64,000 bases of DNA from Candidatus Cloacimonadota bacterium. Its GTDB lineage: Bacteria; Muiribacteriota; UBA6191. The notes under the pieces were generated by a model. It did no database searches, was not told where the DNA came from, and saw nothing but the letters and a program-made list of their open reading frames with translations. This document shows positions 1-9,081 of this stretch, piece by piece. Position 1 is the first letter of the stretch, and each line of letters opens with the position of its first letter. The translations under genes were made by a program, and so were the position numbers. The stretch covers positions 217,598 through 281,597 of the forward strand of contig JAGSHD010000005.1 in assembly GCA_023954715.1 (NCBI GenBank), written 5' to 3'.

Positions 1-875
1 GTTCCTTGCTTATTTTCAATATGGCAAGATTCACCTTGTAGCGAGTTGGATTGGTCTAGCTTATCTAAAGTAACAAGTTTAACTTTCTTATTTACTCCAT
101 AAGACGGACTATGAACCCAGCCTTTGGCATCACCTAAAGGGTCTATAACAGGCTTTTCATTTGTACTTTCATCAACGATCTCAACCTTTTTCTCTAGGTT
201 TTCTGAATTTGATTTAGCAAACTTATAGTTTGGTTGATGTAAAATATGATTAAATTTGGCGTGAATGTTTCCGTCTTTTGCTTCTATAAGATAGACAAAA
301 GATCCAAGTGGTCTTTGTGAAAAGATCTCTATTTTATATCCACGAACTATTTTATCACCCTTAACGATATAAATATCTTTTGCTTTAGGTGTATTTTCGA
401 TGTGACTACTGTTTAAATCCAAAAGGGCAATTTTGATCGCTTCATTGGACTTAATAATAACAATATTATCCACATCTACTTCATCAAGGTTGATGTAGTT
501 TCCGTTCATAAGCAAAACAGACTGATCTTGTTTCATATGGATTTTAACTTGCTGAGCGTAGATTTCGATTCCTTCATACTTTTGTGAGAAAACTACGTGG
601 GTAGATGAATCCGTCTCAGAAATATCTTCCATTTCTAGATCTTCTGTATCATAGGCAGATTGTTGGAAGTTAGAAAAATACCCCAATTGAGATTTTTGAG
701 ATAGAATAAAGTCTCTAGCTACTTCTTCTGGAGTTTTTGCTGCAGCTGTAAAAGACAGAAACTGCTGAACAGGAGGGGTTGCATTCGGTTGGAAAAAAGA
801 AACTTTCCGACTGTTTGCATTAACATTATGCAATGATATAAGTGAACATATAGCAAAAATACCAAGTTTTTTCAT
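1..875 (-). CDS. Secreted M4/M36-type metalloprotease, N-terminal part (runs off the window)
   Basis: Reading from the ATG at 875 to the window edge gives about 291 residues without a stop. Residues 1-20 form a Sec signal peptide (basic MKK, hydrophobic core, cleavage near VNA/NS). Residues about 50-130 look like the FTP propeptide domain of fungalysin and thermolysin proteases: the stretch VFSQKYEGIEIYAQQVKI (about 95-112) follows the pattern 'Q.Y.GI.v....V.V'. A PepSY-like section follows at about 140-215. In these families the propeptide is an intramolecular chaperone and inhibitor that is cleaved off after export. The zinc-binding HExxH domain would lie beyond the window, so the catalytic type is not seen. 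AGGAG sits just upstream of the ATG. A propeptide-like protein without a protease domain cannot be excluded. Confidence 0.7.
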   Translation of the reverse strand, partial: MKKLGIFAICSLISLHNVNANSRKVSFFQPNATPPVQQFLSFTAAAKTPEEVARDFILSQKSQLGYFSNFQQSAYDTEDLEMEDISETDSSTHVVFSQKYEGIEIYAQQVKIHMKQDQSVLLMNGNYINLDEVDVDNIVIIKSNEAIKIALLDLNSSHIENTPKAKDIYIVKGDKIVRGYKIEIFSQRPLGSFVYLIEAKDGNIHAKFNHILHQPNYKFAKSNSENLEKKVEIVDESTNEKPVIDPLGDAKGWVHSPSYGVNKKVKLVTLDKLDQSNSLQGESCHIENKQG

Positions 876-1103
876 TAAATTCTCCTGCTCAAAATTAGGC
901 TAAACACGCCTACATATATACTTATTAGAGAGTATATAGTTAGTATTACGGAATTTCAGTCTAAGAAGTTTCATTAAAGTTGCAAGGGTTGGAAAAAAAT
1001 AATTATCATTTGGATAATTGTTGCTTTTGGGTTTACACTGAATTTACTTAGTTAAACTGGCTTTAATAAAGCGAAATAATCAGCAAATATTATATGGGAA
1101 ATT

Positions 1104-1568
1104 ATGAAGATTACGATTTTATCTATTGGAAAAATGAAAGAGCCTTATAGTGGCCTGTCTTCTGTATATGAAAAGAGAATTAAAAAAGGTAACAATTTTT
1201 TAGTTAAGGAGTTAGTCCCTAAAAAGAAACTAAGAGATGAACAGCAGCGAGATGCAGAAAATGCTTTGATTTTAAGTGAGTTGGCTAAAGCCTCTTCAAG
1301 TTCTTTTATCATAGCTTTAGATAAAGAGGGAGTATTCATTACCAGTGAAAAGTTTGCCGCTCATTTTGAGGCATGGGGGAACCAATCCAAAGAGTTAGTT
1401 TTTTTGATTGGTGGTTCTATGGGCTTATCAAAAGAGATTTTAGCTAAATCCCATTTAAAGCTATCTTTTTCTAAAATGACCTTTCCTCACATGCTGTTTA
1501 GAGTCATGTTAGAAGAGCAAATTTATAGGGCATTGAGTATTTTGTCCAATGAGCCGTATCACAAATAG
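1104..1568 (+). CDS. rlmH: 23S rRNA (pseudouridine1915-N3)-methyltransferase RlmH
   Basis: This 154-residue protein has the normal length and layout of RlmH, a SPOUT-class enzyme that uses S-adenosylmethionine to methylate N3 of pseudouridine 1915 in helix 69 of 23S rRNA. The SAM-binding knot motif FLIGGSMG lies at about 100-107. The family C-terminus is intact, with EEQIYRA at about 137-143 and the terminal PYHK. The start MKITILSIGK is typical. The gene stands alone: the upstream gene is divergent and the downstream one convergent, with a copy of a 49-bp repeat right after the stop codon. Confidence 0.95.
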   Translation: MKITILSIGKMKEPYSGLSSVYEKRIKKGNNFLVKELVPKKKLRDEQQRDAENALILSELAKASSSSFIIALDKEGVFITSEKFAAHFEAWGNQSKELVFLIGGSMGLSKEILAKSHLKLSFSKMTFPHMLFRVMLEEQIYRALSILSNEPYHK

Positions 1569-1570
1569 TT

Positions 1571-1619
1571 GTAATCACCCTTTGTGAATAAATTGAAAAA
1601 CTATAGCTGAATAGTTACT
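1571..1619 (+). repeat. 49-bp dispersed repeat, copy 1
   Basis: This stretch begins GTAATCACCC and ends CTGAATAGTTACT. It matches 54756-54804 at 43 of 49 positions by my own alignment, in the same orientation. It lies two bases after the rlmH stop and just before the 3' end of the convergent radical SAM gene. Inside it is a promoter-like layout, TTGAAA, 17 bases, then TACTTA, followed by TATAAT. The other copy sits just upstream of a gene. Confidence 0.6.
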
Positions 1620-1627
1620 TATAATCT

Positions 1628-3391
1628 TCATTTAAGCATTTTTTCGTGGTGAGAAATATATAAAAGATGGGTTGAGTCCTGTAAACAATTTAGTTCTAAT
1701 AGATTGATGTCTGTTTTATGGTTTGTGTTAAATACCCCTCGTAGTTTTTTAATGGAGTCATCAACAAAAGACTGAACATCATTACTACTAAGCCCATTGT
1801 GGAGTTTCCACTTGGTGATACCTATGTCTAGCTCTCCTTGAGGAAATACTTCAATTTGCAGCTTATCTCTGAGGGTGTAGGCTTCAGAGTTGATATACAC
1901 GGTGTAGCAAAATAAATCAGCAGAGAAGAATACGGAGTCTAGCTTATCTTGGAATGATATAAGCTTTTCAATCGTTTGATCTAATGACTTTGGCGTCTCT
2001 CCTGGAAACCCTAGCAGTAAAAAAAGATGTACAGGTAAGTTTTCTTGTTTGAATAATGTAAGGCATTTTTCCACAGAGTCATTGGGACGAAACTTTTTCA
2101 TATTTCTTAAAACAAGTGGGTCAAAAGACTCTAGTCCCATCCACATTTTTTTAAGACCGGCTTTTTTCCAAAGAGAAATGCGACCTTCTTTTAATAATGC
2201 AGTAGAAAAATAGCTATAACATATAAATTCAATTTTGTGTGTCGATTCAAGTAGATTTTGAGATATTTCATCCATCTCTAAGGGTAGGATCATTTCATCA
2301 ATAAAGTAAATATACGGAGTTTGATAGTCTTTAGAAAGGGCAAGAATTGAGTTTACTAAGCTTTTTATATGTGGGCTTTCTCGATTTTTGTTTTCGGATT
2401 CCATGAATACAGGGTGTTCACAAAAAATGCATTTGCCATAAATACATCCTCGACGAATTTGAAAAGGAAGCACAATGTCTGGACTAAAATATCGATCTAG
2501 ATTTAAATCACTAAAGTCAGGGTTATGGTGATTGGTAACAGGCGGGGTCTTTGATTCATATATTGTATCTTTGCTTAGAAGGCTAGTTGATGAGCCTAGA
2601 TTGCCTTGTAAAAGTGAGAGCAAATTAAATTCTCCTTCAAAGAAAGAAAAATAATCTACAATGGCCATAAAGTTTTGTTTGAGTAAATCTCTTTTAGGAA
2701 AAAGTCTTGTGATATAGCTTCCTCCCATGATTATATCTCCAAGATACCCATTTTTTTTAAGTAAGTATGCCAAGGTTAAAGCAGAGTGAAACTGACCTCG
2801 AGTAGAAGCATTGATACCAATGACTTTTACTTTAAAGTCTAATAAAGAGACTTGTTCTTGTAAAAACTTATAAAATAAATTTTTTGAAGAGGATTTTATG
2901 TTTCTTAGTAGTTTTTTTGGACTGTGAACACCATCGTGAGGGTAGTAGACCTCAAAAGAAAAAATACTATCTCCATATTGCAAACAGGCCAGGCGATAAA
3001 AGAAATGAATATTTTTTTTACTTTCTAAAAATAGGTCTTGTTGGTAGAAATCTTTGTTATTGAAAACTTCAATACTCTTTGATAACTGCCTTAGCTGTTC
3101 TTTTCCAAACTGTAGTGCATAATTTAAAAAGGGGAGTTTTTTTCTTTCGTGAGAGAAGAGCTGATCCTTGTCTTGTAAGTCAATCAAGTGACAAATAGCC
3201 CATTTTAAGTTTTCTTCTGCTCTCGTTGGCTCTAAAAAGTAGTGAAAGGCCTCTAGATTAAAATCATAGATTTTAGAGTGATAACCATGATCTTTAATAA
3301 ATGACTTCAGTTGAGGTAGTGCTAAAAACGGCTGTCCAGGATGGAAGCCGGGAGGAAAAATAAGACTACAGTCATGAGTAAACTCGGGCAT
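1628..3391 (-). CDS. B12-binding-type radical SAM protein
   Basis: This 587-residue protein has an N-terminal region (about 1-60, with PPGFHPGQPFLALPQLKSF) and a middle region (about 185-265, with GINASTRGQFHSALTLAYL and IMGGSY) that resemble cobalamin-binding domains of B12-dependent radical SAM enzymes. The iron-sulfur site is at Cys316, Cys321 and Cys324 in RRGCIYGKCIFC. The spacing is C-x4-C-x2-C, not the canonical C-x3-C-x2-C. The SAM-domain barrel continues through MWMGLES and LLLGFPGETP. The substrate is unknown. Its ATG overlaps the stop of the upstream gene (TAATG), so the two are probably translationally coupled and may work together. The family call is good; no function can be assigned. 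Confidence 0.8.
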   Translation of the reverse strand: MPEFTHDCSLIFPPGFHPGQPFLALPQLKSFIKDHGYHSKIYDFNLEAFHYFLEPTRAEENLKWAICHLIDLQDKDQLFSHERKKLPFLNYALQFGKEQLRQLSKSIEVFNNKDFYQQDLFLESKKNIHFFYRLACLQYGDSIFSFEVYYPHDGVHSPKKLLRNIKSSSKNLFYKFLQEQVSLLDFKVKVIGINASTRGQFHSALTLAYLLKKNGYLGDIIMGGSYITRLFPKRDLLKQNFMAIVDYFSFFEGEFNLLSLLQGNLGSSTSLLSKDTIYESKTPPVTNHHNPDFSDLNLDRYFSPDIVLPFQIRRGCIYGKCIFCEHPVFMESENKNRESPHIKSLVNSILALSKDYQTPYIYFIDEMILPLEMDEISQNLLESTHKIEFICYSYFSTALLKEGRISLWKKAGLKKMWMGLESFDPLVLRNMKKFRPNDSVEKCLTLFKQENLPVHLFLLLGFPGETPKSLDQTIEKLISFQDKLDSVFFSADLFCYTVYINSEAYTLRDKLQIEVFPQGELDIGITKWKLHNGLSSNDVQSFVDDSIKKLRGVFNTNHKTDINLLELNCLQDSTHLLYISHHEKMLK

Positions 3392-4167
3392 TACTTGTTT
3401 TTAGGTAAAACAAATACAAAAAAGATCATACTAAAAACTAGTATGGCTAATCCAAATACCTTTTTATTCTTTTCTATGAGTCCAGCCTCACTATTTTGTA
3501 CTTCTGAAAGTAGATTCACAGAATAACTAGGTAAGATTGCTTCTTTGATTGTTTTTTGAGTTTTTGGTATGGGACTCGCCATTTGACGTTGGTAAGAAAG
3601 CTCTTGTTTTATTCTCATATCTTTCTTGATTTGTGAAAAAAGAGTAAGATTTTGCTTTGTATAAGGTTGATCCCATTCTAGACTTATAAAGCCATCTTTA
3701 TGTAAAAATACTAGTTTCATAAACTGCCAATAAGGAGCATCATTTTTAGTAATAAGAAAACTTAAACTATAGATGTGGTTGTAGTCATCATAGGCAGGAG
3801 CTTCTTTCCAAGTAAAGTCATAACTTTCTTTTGATTTTTCATCATCAGAAAAGCTGATATTTAATCTTTTTTGATAGTATGTTATGAGCTGATCTTTTAT
3901 ATAAGAGGACTCTACATTTAATAATACTTTACTAGAAATTGGTCCATTAAGATTGTCTTGATAGCTTACAGCAGCAGTTGAACTCGTTGTATTAAAAAGA
4001 AAAACAGAGTCAAATAAGTCGAGTCCTTTGATATGAAAGTCTTGTAACTGGTCTTTATACTGATGGGCAGGGGTAAGTGTTTCAAAGTTTAGCTTACTTT
4101 GAAGTTTTGACTCTAGCGCTTGGAAGGATGGAGCTAGAATGAATAGAAGTATAATGAGACGATACAT
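3391..4167 (-). CDS. Signal-peptide protein with a C-terminal membrane anchor, unknown function
   Basis: I do not recognise this 258-residue protein. It starts with a Sec signal peptide (MYRLIILLFILAPSFQALES) and ends with one transmembrane helix followed by basic residues (about 236-258), so most of it should sit in the periplasm attached to the inner membrane. There are no cysteines or obvious motifs in the middle. AAGGA stands 9-10 bases before the ATG. The stop codon shares a base with the ATG of the following radical SAM gene, which points to a two-gene unit. Confidence 0.7.
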   Translation of the reverse strand: MYRLIILLFILAPSFQALESKLQSKLNFETLTPAHQYKDQLQDFHIKGLDLFDSVFLFNTTSSTAAVSYQDNLNGPISSKVLLNVESSYIKDQLITYYQKRLNISFSDDEKSKESYDFTWKEAPAYDDYNHIYSLSFLITKNDAPYWQFMKLVFLHKDGFISLEWDQPYTKQNLTLFSQIKKDMRIKQELSYQRQMASPIPKTQKTIKEAILPSYSVNLLSEVQNSEAGLIEKNKKVFGLAILVFSMIFFVFVLPKNK

Positions 4168-4496
4168 ACTTTTTGTTCCTTTTTGCTTATATTTGTTCTA
4201 AAGTATATCTAAAGTATAAGTCTTTTTGAACAAATGAACTAATTTGAATTGTTTTGAAAACTACGAGCTAGTTTGTTTTGCCAAAGTTTATATTTGTTTG
4301 CCCAAATGCAAATGGTTTTCTTGTTTTGGGTTCATAACCATACAGTTCAAAACGCAGTTTTGATAAAGCTTTTTGGGCTTTTTGCTTTTCCGTACAACGG
4401 GAAAACCAATTCTGAATGGATATATACTAAATTGAATTGTTTGAAGAGGCAATGGAATCTTCAAATTAAAATTGACAATATTGAAAGTGTAAAATT
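4168..4496. other. Intergenic region between divergent genes
   Basis: These 329 bases separate the divergent genes at 3391-4167 and 4497-6377 and must hold both promoters. The sequence is rich in short T and A runs. I found no clear -35/-10 pair, terminator or RNA. A 79-codon open frame at 4273-4512 has no ribosome binding site and an unnatural composition, so I do not call it. Confidence 0.4.
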
Positions 4497-6377
4497 GTGT
4501 TTAGATTATTAGCCTTATTGATTGTGAGTGCCTGGATCGCCTTTTTAGGGGACAAAATAGGGACTCGCATAGGAAAAAAGCGTCTAAGCATCTTTGGTAT
4601 GAGACCCAAAAAGACTGCGATCCTGATGACAATGTTTACAGGGATGTTGATTACAATTACAACTTTGCTTTTATCTTCTTTTGTAGATCCTAATATTAAA
4701 TCAGCTCTTTTTGAGGATATTGCTCAAATTAAAAGCTCCAACGAGGATTTGAGAGATCAATATAAAGATCTACAATTTGTTAAAAGCACCATGGAAAAAA
4801 AGGTTAAGTCATTAGTATCAGAGACAGATATGCTGTCTAGTGAAAAATCTCGCTTAACTACATTACAGTTAGCTACAGAAGAGCAAATTTTAAAACTAAA
4901 GGGTGAAAGACAAAAGTTGATTGCAGAAAAAGAGCAGCAACAAAAATCTTCTAAACTGCTACAAGATGAGATCGACAAAAAGAACAAAGAGTACGTGGGC
5001 TTATTATCTGATTTAAGAAGCCTTGAAACAGAAAAAGATGGCTTAAACAAGCTTAAAGATGAACTACAATCAGAAAACAAACAGTTTCAAAGAATTATGG
5101 AAGATCTGAAAGTAGAAAAGGCTAAAGTGGTAACTCAACTCAATGAAGCACTATCTGACTCAAATGAGTTAAAAAAGAAAAAAGAGCTACTACAAAAGAG
5201 TGTTAATGAGTCTTTACAAGAGAATGCAAAGAATGAAAAACTTTTGGCGAGTTTAAAGAAGAGTTTGTTATTGGTAACGGATAAAAAAGAAAGCCTACAA
5301 AAGGAGTTTGGAAACCAACTTTTAGATTTAAACATGAAAACCAAGCAAATGAAGGCTTTGAAAGATGAGTTAGGAAAAGCACAAAAAGAAGTAGATAAGC
5401 AAAACTTTGAGATTGAAAAAGTAAATAAATCTTTATTACATGCCAAGCAAGACCTCAATCAAAAACAGCAAAAATTGATCGAGTTAGCTGATAATATCCA
5501 TACTTTGAAGCAGCAGTCAGATGAAGCACAAAGCATTATTTCTGAGATGAAAAAAGAGTCATTGAAGGCGAATGAAAAAATCGAAACACTACAAGAGGTT
5601 CTAAGTACACAAAAAAACAAACGAATTGTACTAAATTCATTAGAACCCTTAGTCAATAAACCACTACAAATTGAACGACCTGTTTTATATAAGGCATTTG
5701 AGGGCTTGTTTTTGAAATTGATGGATTCTATTGTTGAAAATATGTCTAAAAAAGGCGTCCGAATCCATCAGGGTTTTTTAGTAAACTCTAAAAAAGAGTC
5801 TAATATTCGAAATGTGTTTCAAAAGGCTTTAGATATATGGGATGAGATTGCTGATATCGAACCATTTAATGATTACCCTTCCAAAGGTGTTTTGATTTAT
5901 CCTGTTTCTAAAAATAACCTAGTTATGGGACAAGCATTAAGTGAAGTTCATTTCATAGTTCGTGAAAATCGCTTATTAGTTTTAAAAGGGAAAGAAATTG
6001 CACGAGCAAATTTAGATAGTACCTTGTCAGCAGAAAGTTTATTAGCTCAATTATTTGAGATTGATGCCCAAATGAAAAAACAAATGTTCAAACAAGGGAT
6101 TTTAGGAAATGCCTTTCAACCTCGTACTCCAAAACAAATTATAAAATTCGCTAGCATCGTTAATATGATTAAAAACGATAAAGAAAAACTCTACCTTTCT
6201 ATAGTCTCTGATGATGATATCTACTCTAATGGTCGATTTGCCTTTCGCTATGATATAAAATCACAGGGAGCACAAATTGAGGTTGAAAAAAAGCCCGAAG
6301 ACAAGACCTCAAATTTGAAAAGAAGGCTTGAAGAGTGGCGTAAAAATAGAAAAAACCTTTTATATAATAAAAACTAA
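4497..6377 (+). CDS. DUF3084-family membrane-anchored coiled-coil protein
   Basis: This is a 626-residue protein. The N-terminus has a first transmembrane helix (about 3-18), then the block GDKIGTRIGKKRLSIFGMRP (about 18-36), then a second helix (about 41-62). That arrangement is the hallmark of DUF3084, a family of unknown function best known from cyanobacteria. Residues about 70-375 are an uninterrupted charged coiled coil. About 380-570 is a globular domain, followed by a basic tail (RRLEEWRKNRKN). The start is GTG at 4497 with only weak purines before it; no in-frame ATG gives the complete first helix. The topology suggests a long rod anchored in the inner membrane, but which side it faces cannot be read from sequence. 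Confidence 0.75.
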   Translation: MFRLLALLIVSAWIAFLGDKIGTRIGKKRLSIFGMRPKKTAILMTMFTGMLITITTLLLSSFVDPNIKSALFEDIAQIKSSNEDLRDQYKDLQFVKSTMEKKVKSLVSETDMLSSEKSRLTTLQLATEEQILKLKGERQKLIAEKEQQQKSSKLLQDEIDKKNKEYVGLLSDLRSLETEKDGLNKLKDELQSENKQFQRIMEDLKVEKAKVVTQLNEALSDSNELKKKKELLQKSVNESLQENAKNEKLLASLKKSLLLVTDKKESLQKEFGNQLLDLNMKTKQMKALKDELGKAQKEVDKQNFEIEKVNKSLLHAKQDLNQKQQKLIELADNIHTLKQQSDEAQSIISEMKKESLKANEKIETLQEVLSTQKNKRIVLNSLEPLVNKPLQIERPVLYKAFEGLFLKLMDSIVENMSKKGVRIHQGFLVNSKKESNIRNVFQKALDIWDEIADIEPFNDYPSKGVLIYPVSKNNLVMGQALSEVHFIVRENRLLVLKGKEIARANLDSTLSAESLLAQLFEIDAQMKKQMFKQGILGNAFQPRTPKQIIKFASIVNMIKNDKEKLYLSIVSDDDIYSNGRFAFRYDIKSQGAQIEVEKKPEDKTSNLKRRLEEWRKNRKNLLYNKN

Positions 6378-6495
6378 CAATTTGTATGGACTCAATTATA
6401 GCTATTCAGTCCCTCTACATAGCTTGATTACACCAAGTTTTTTGATTATTAGTATACTCCAATTATTATAGAAGAAACCACCCACATAGTTACAA

Positions 6496-7911
6496 TTATT
6501 TAAGGATTTTTTTATAGACCTTATGAAGTCTTGTTTTGTATTGAGATAATAAAACTTTTGTTTTAGAGTCAATAAAATCAAATACTTTTGGATCTGATTT
6601 ATCCTTTGCAAGTCTCATAACTCGACCAACTCTTTGCTCAATTCTAGATGTATTTCTGGAGGGAGTAACAAGCCAGAGGTTTTCTAAACAAGGAATATCT
6701 AAGCCTTCATCAGCTAATTGGGTAGCAATTAAATAGGAAACTTTTTTTTCTCTAGCATCATTTATAATCTGCTCACGTTGCACTTTACTGACAGAGCCTG
6801 TAAGAACCTCGATACGATGATTTGGAAGCTTATCTTGTAGCATTTTTTGTAGGGTTAAGCAGTGAGCGACTCTTTGACTTAAGATTAGATTAATATTGTC
6901 TGATGTTTTTTCGAGTTTTTGTACAATTAACTCGTTTCTTTGATCACAGTTAATCAAGGAGTCCATCATTTTGCCGTAACTTTCTTGATCCTCAGAGTCA
7001 TAAGGATAAAAAAAGTCAGTAGCAATTTTATGTAAACTTGGTTTTAATAGAAGTTGGCTTTTTTGAAGAGTTTGTGAGTGAATCTGATGTAAGGTTTTGC
7101 CTAAATACAAGTGCATTATAAAGCTCAAACCATCTTCTCGATTGGGGGTGGCAGAACAGCCATATAAATACAAGGGTCTAAGATTGGAGACAACCTTAGA
7201 GAATGTACTAGCTGGAGTGTGATGGCATTCATCGACGATTAGTGTCCCGATCTCGCTCTCTAACTGCATTAAAAGTTTTTTATCACGAACCAAGGTTTGC
7301 ACTGTTGCAATGATAATATCACCTTCTGTTTGTTTACTTCCTTTGCCGATTAAGGATGCTTTTACTCCTAAAAAAGTTTTAATTCTATCATTCCATTGGT
7401 TCAAAAGGTCTAATGTATGAACAAGAATTAATGTTTTTTGTTGTCGTTTTGCTATTAAGGCAATGGACATAATTGTTTTACCAGAACCACAAGGTGCGAT
7501 TAGTAGCCCCCTATGTCTTTTTAGCATAGACTGAACGGCGACTTCTTGATAGGGCTTTAGCTCAATGAGGGATTGAAACTCTCTAGGATTACTAACTAAC
7601 AAATTATCTACAGATACTTTGATTTGAAAATCTTTTAATTTATTAACATAGTCTTCTAAATAGCCAAGTGGAACTTCAAGAGTTGGATTGGTTTTGGGCT
7701 TTCGGACTTCTAGGTAGCTTAAGTTTTTTGGTACTTTTACAAATCTTGATTTAGAAAAGCGTACCGCGGACTCGTAAGCGGGGTTATCAAAAGTTAAATC
7801 ATTGGCAACATCTTCAAGAAAACTTTCAAGTTGGTCACTAGTTAAGGCGTTTTGTAATGCTTGTATTGAAGTAAAAACTTTTTTGGTAATGGTTATCTCT
7901 ATAGAATTCAT
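6496..7911 (-). CDS. DEAD/DEAH helicase of the XPB/SSL2-like type (COG1061)
   Basis: This is a 471-residue superfamily 2 ATPase. Walker A is APCGSGKT (139-146), Walker B is DECH (227-230) and motif III is SAT (253-255). Motif VI is QRVGRVMR in the second RecA domain (about 427-434). The N-terminal segment, FDNPAYESAVRFSKSRFV then VPLGYLEDYVNKL, corresponds to the damage-recognition-like region of bacterial XPB-like helicases, where similar FxNPEF and LPRG.L blocks occur. No nuclease, primase or other partner domain of the TOTE-type conflict cassettes is fused or adjacent, so a stand-alone DNA repair or remodelling role is more likely. It converges with the DUF3084 gene. Confidence 0.85.
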   Translation of the reverse strand: MNSIEITITKKVFTSIQALQNALTSDQLESFLEDVANDLTFDNPAYESAVRFSKSRFVKVPKNLSYLEVRKPKTNPTLEVPLGYLEDYVNKLKDFQIKVSVDNLLVSNPREFQSLIELKPYQEVAVQSMLKRHRGLLIAPCGSGKTIMSIALIAKRQQKTLILVHTLDLLNQWNDRIKTFLGVKASLIGKGSKQTEGDIIIATVQTLVRDKKLLMQLESEIGTLIVDECHHTPASTFSKVVSNLRPLYLYGCSATPNREDGLSFIMHLYLGKTLHQIHSQTLQKSQLLLKPSLHKIATDFFYPYDSEDQESYGKMMDSLINCDQRNELIVQKLEKTSDNINLILSQRVAHCLTLQKMLQDKLPNHRIEVLTGSVSKVQREQIINDAREKKVSYLIATQLADEGLDIPCLENLWLVTPSRNTSRIEQRVGRVMRLAKDKSDPKVFDFIDSKTKVLLSQYKTRLHKVYKKILK

Positions 7912-8235
7912 TAGAATACTTTACCACAGATCAACCTTCGATCTCTTTAAAAGAAAGAAAATAGAATTGTAAAAAATCAAAAATTTCGTTGGTGATTCTT
8001 AGGAAAGTACCCAACAAAAGTGTATACTATAATCTAGTAATTGTTTAATAGTACAGCTAGGTTGTTAGATAGTCATAACTGGCTAAACCCATCTGCTGTT
8101 AGTATTTAAGCTCATACAAAATTTGATTATTTCACATTTTTGACGCACAGTTTGTGTTAGAGCTTACTAAGATTTAAGAGCATGCCCTATAAACTAGATT
8201 TATCAGACAAGAGGGTGACGTAAAGAGAGCTTATT
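7912..8235. other. Intergenic region with long leader before the TPR gene
   Basis: These 324 bases lie between the divergent helicase and TPR genes. A TATACTATAAT cluster at 8023-8033 gives a good -10 element for the plus strand, but I see no convincing -35 box. If used, it would leave a leader of about 195 bases. A 13-codon frame at 8182-8223 has no good ribosome binding site. No known riboswitch is recognisable. Confidence 0.3.
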
Positions 8236-9081
8236 ATGAAAAAGTTTTATGAAAAAAAAATAGAAGATTTAGAAGCGGCTTTGGAGAAAACTCCTAAAGA
8301 TCCTGCACTCCATAAAGAGCTTGGAAATGTGTTTTATCGACAAGATGCACTAGATTTAGCAAAAGAAGAATATAAAACAGCATTGCATTGCGATCCCGAT
8401 TATTTTGAGGCGCAATACAATTTAGGTAATGTGTATTTTCGCTTAAAAAAACCTTACAAGGCGATTATATCTTGGATTGAAGCTTTGCTAATCAATCCAA
8501 AATTGGATAATGCCCGTTTTAATATTGGTTTTGCTTATTTTAATTTAGGCGAATATGATGAGGCATTGTTAGAGTTTCGTCGTGTAGAAAAAATGAGACC
8601 AGAGTTAGTAGACACCTATTTTTATCAAGGAATGTGTCACTTTGAATTAGGTCAATACGAGCTGTCTTGTAGATGTTATGAAAAAGCTCTTGAATTAGAT
8701 AACTCTAATGATGAAATATATTATAACTTTGGTAATGCACTTTATGAATGTGGTAAGTACTCTTTAGCACTTGAGCAATATAGCTTAGCTTGCGAAAGAA
8801 ATTCAGAAGACTATAACTCTCGAAATAACATCGCTGATTGTTTGATTAATTTAAACCGTTTTGAAGAAGCGCTAGTAGAGATAGACCAAGTATTAGCTGT
8901 CAAAGCAGATTATTTACCGGCTTTTTTAACAAGGGGAGAATTATACTTAACCATAGGTAAAAATGATTTAGCTAAAAATGAGTTCAATGAAGTGGTGTCC
9001 CTTGGTAAAAGTGCTATTGGCAAGGATGGAAAAACCAATGCTATGGTGAGATACGCACAAGAAATGTCAAATTCAATCTAG
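8236..9081 (+). CDS. TPR-repeat protein (cytoplasmic)
   Basis: This 281-residue protein is made almost wholly of tetratricopeptide repeats, about seven 34-residue units from about residue 20 to 265. Typical landmarks are ALHKELGNVFYRQDALDLAK, AQYNLGNVYFRLKKPYKAI and IYYNFGNALYECGKYSLALE. There is no signal peptide or membrane segment, so it is probably a cytoplasmic scaffold for protein-protein contacts. AGAGAG stands 6 bases before the ATG. It is monocistronic: a hairpin terminator follows at 9269-9308. The partners are unknown. Confidence 0.8.
   Translation: MKKFYEKKIEDLEAALEKTPKDPALHKELGNVFYRQDALDLAKEEYKTALHCDPDYFEAQYNLGNVYFRLKKPYKAIISWIEALLINPKLDNARFNIGFAYFNLGEYDEALLEFRRVEKMRPELVDTYFYQGMCHFELGQYELSCRCYEKALELDNSNDEIYYNFGNALYECGKYSLALEQYSLACERNSEDYNSRNNIADCLINLNRFEEALVEIDQVLAVKADYLPAFLTRGELYLTIGKNDLAKNEFNEVVSLGKSAIGKDGKTNAMVRYAQEMSNSI

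Noticed and set aside
4273..4512. A 79-codon open frame between divergent genes
   Set aside because: No ribosome binding site, unnatural composition, and it overlaps the start of the DUF3084 gene in another frame.
6388..6412. Imperfect inverted repeat GGACT...AGTCC between the convergent DUF3084 and helicase genes
   Set aside because: The stem has internal mismatches and no T run follows, so it is not a credible terminator. A weak resemblance to part of the 49-bp repeat (CTGAATAG) is too short to count.
8182..8223. A 13-codon leader peptide before the TPR gene
   Set aside because: No binding site and no attenuation-like codon run; probably chance.
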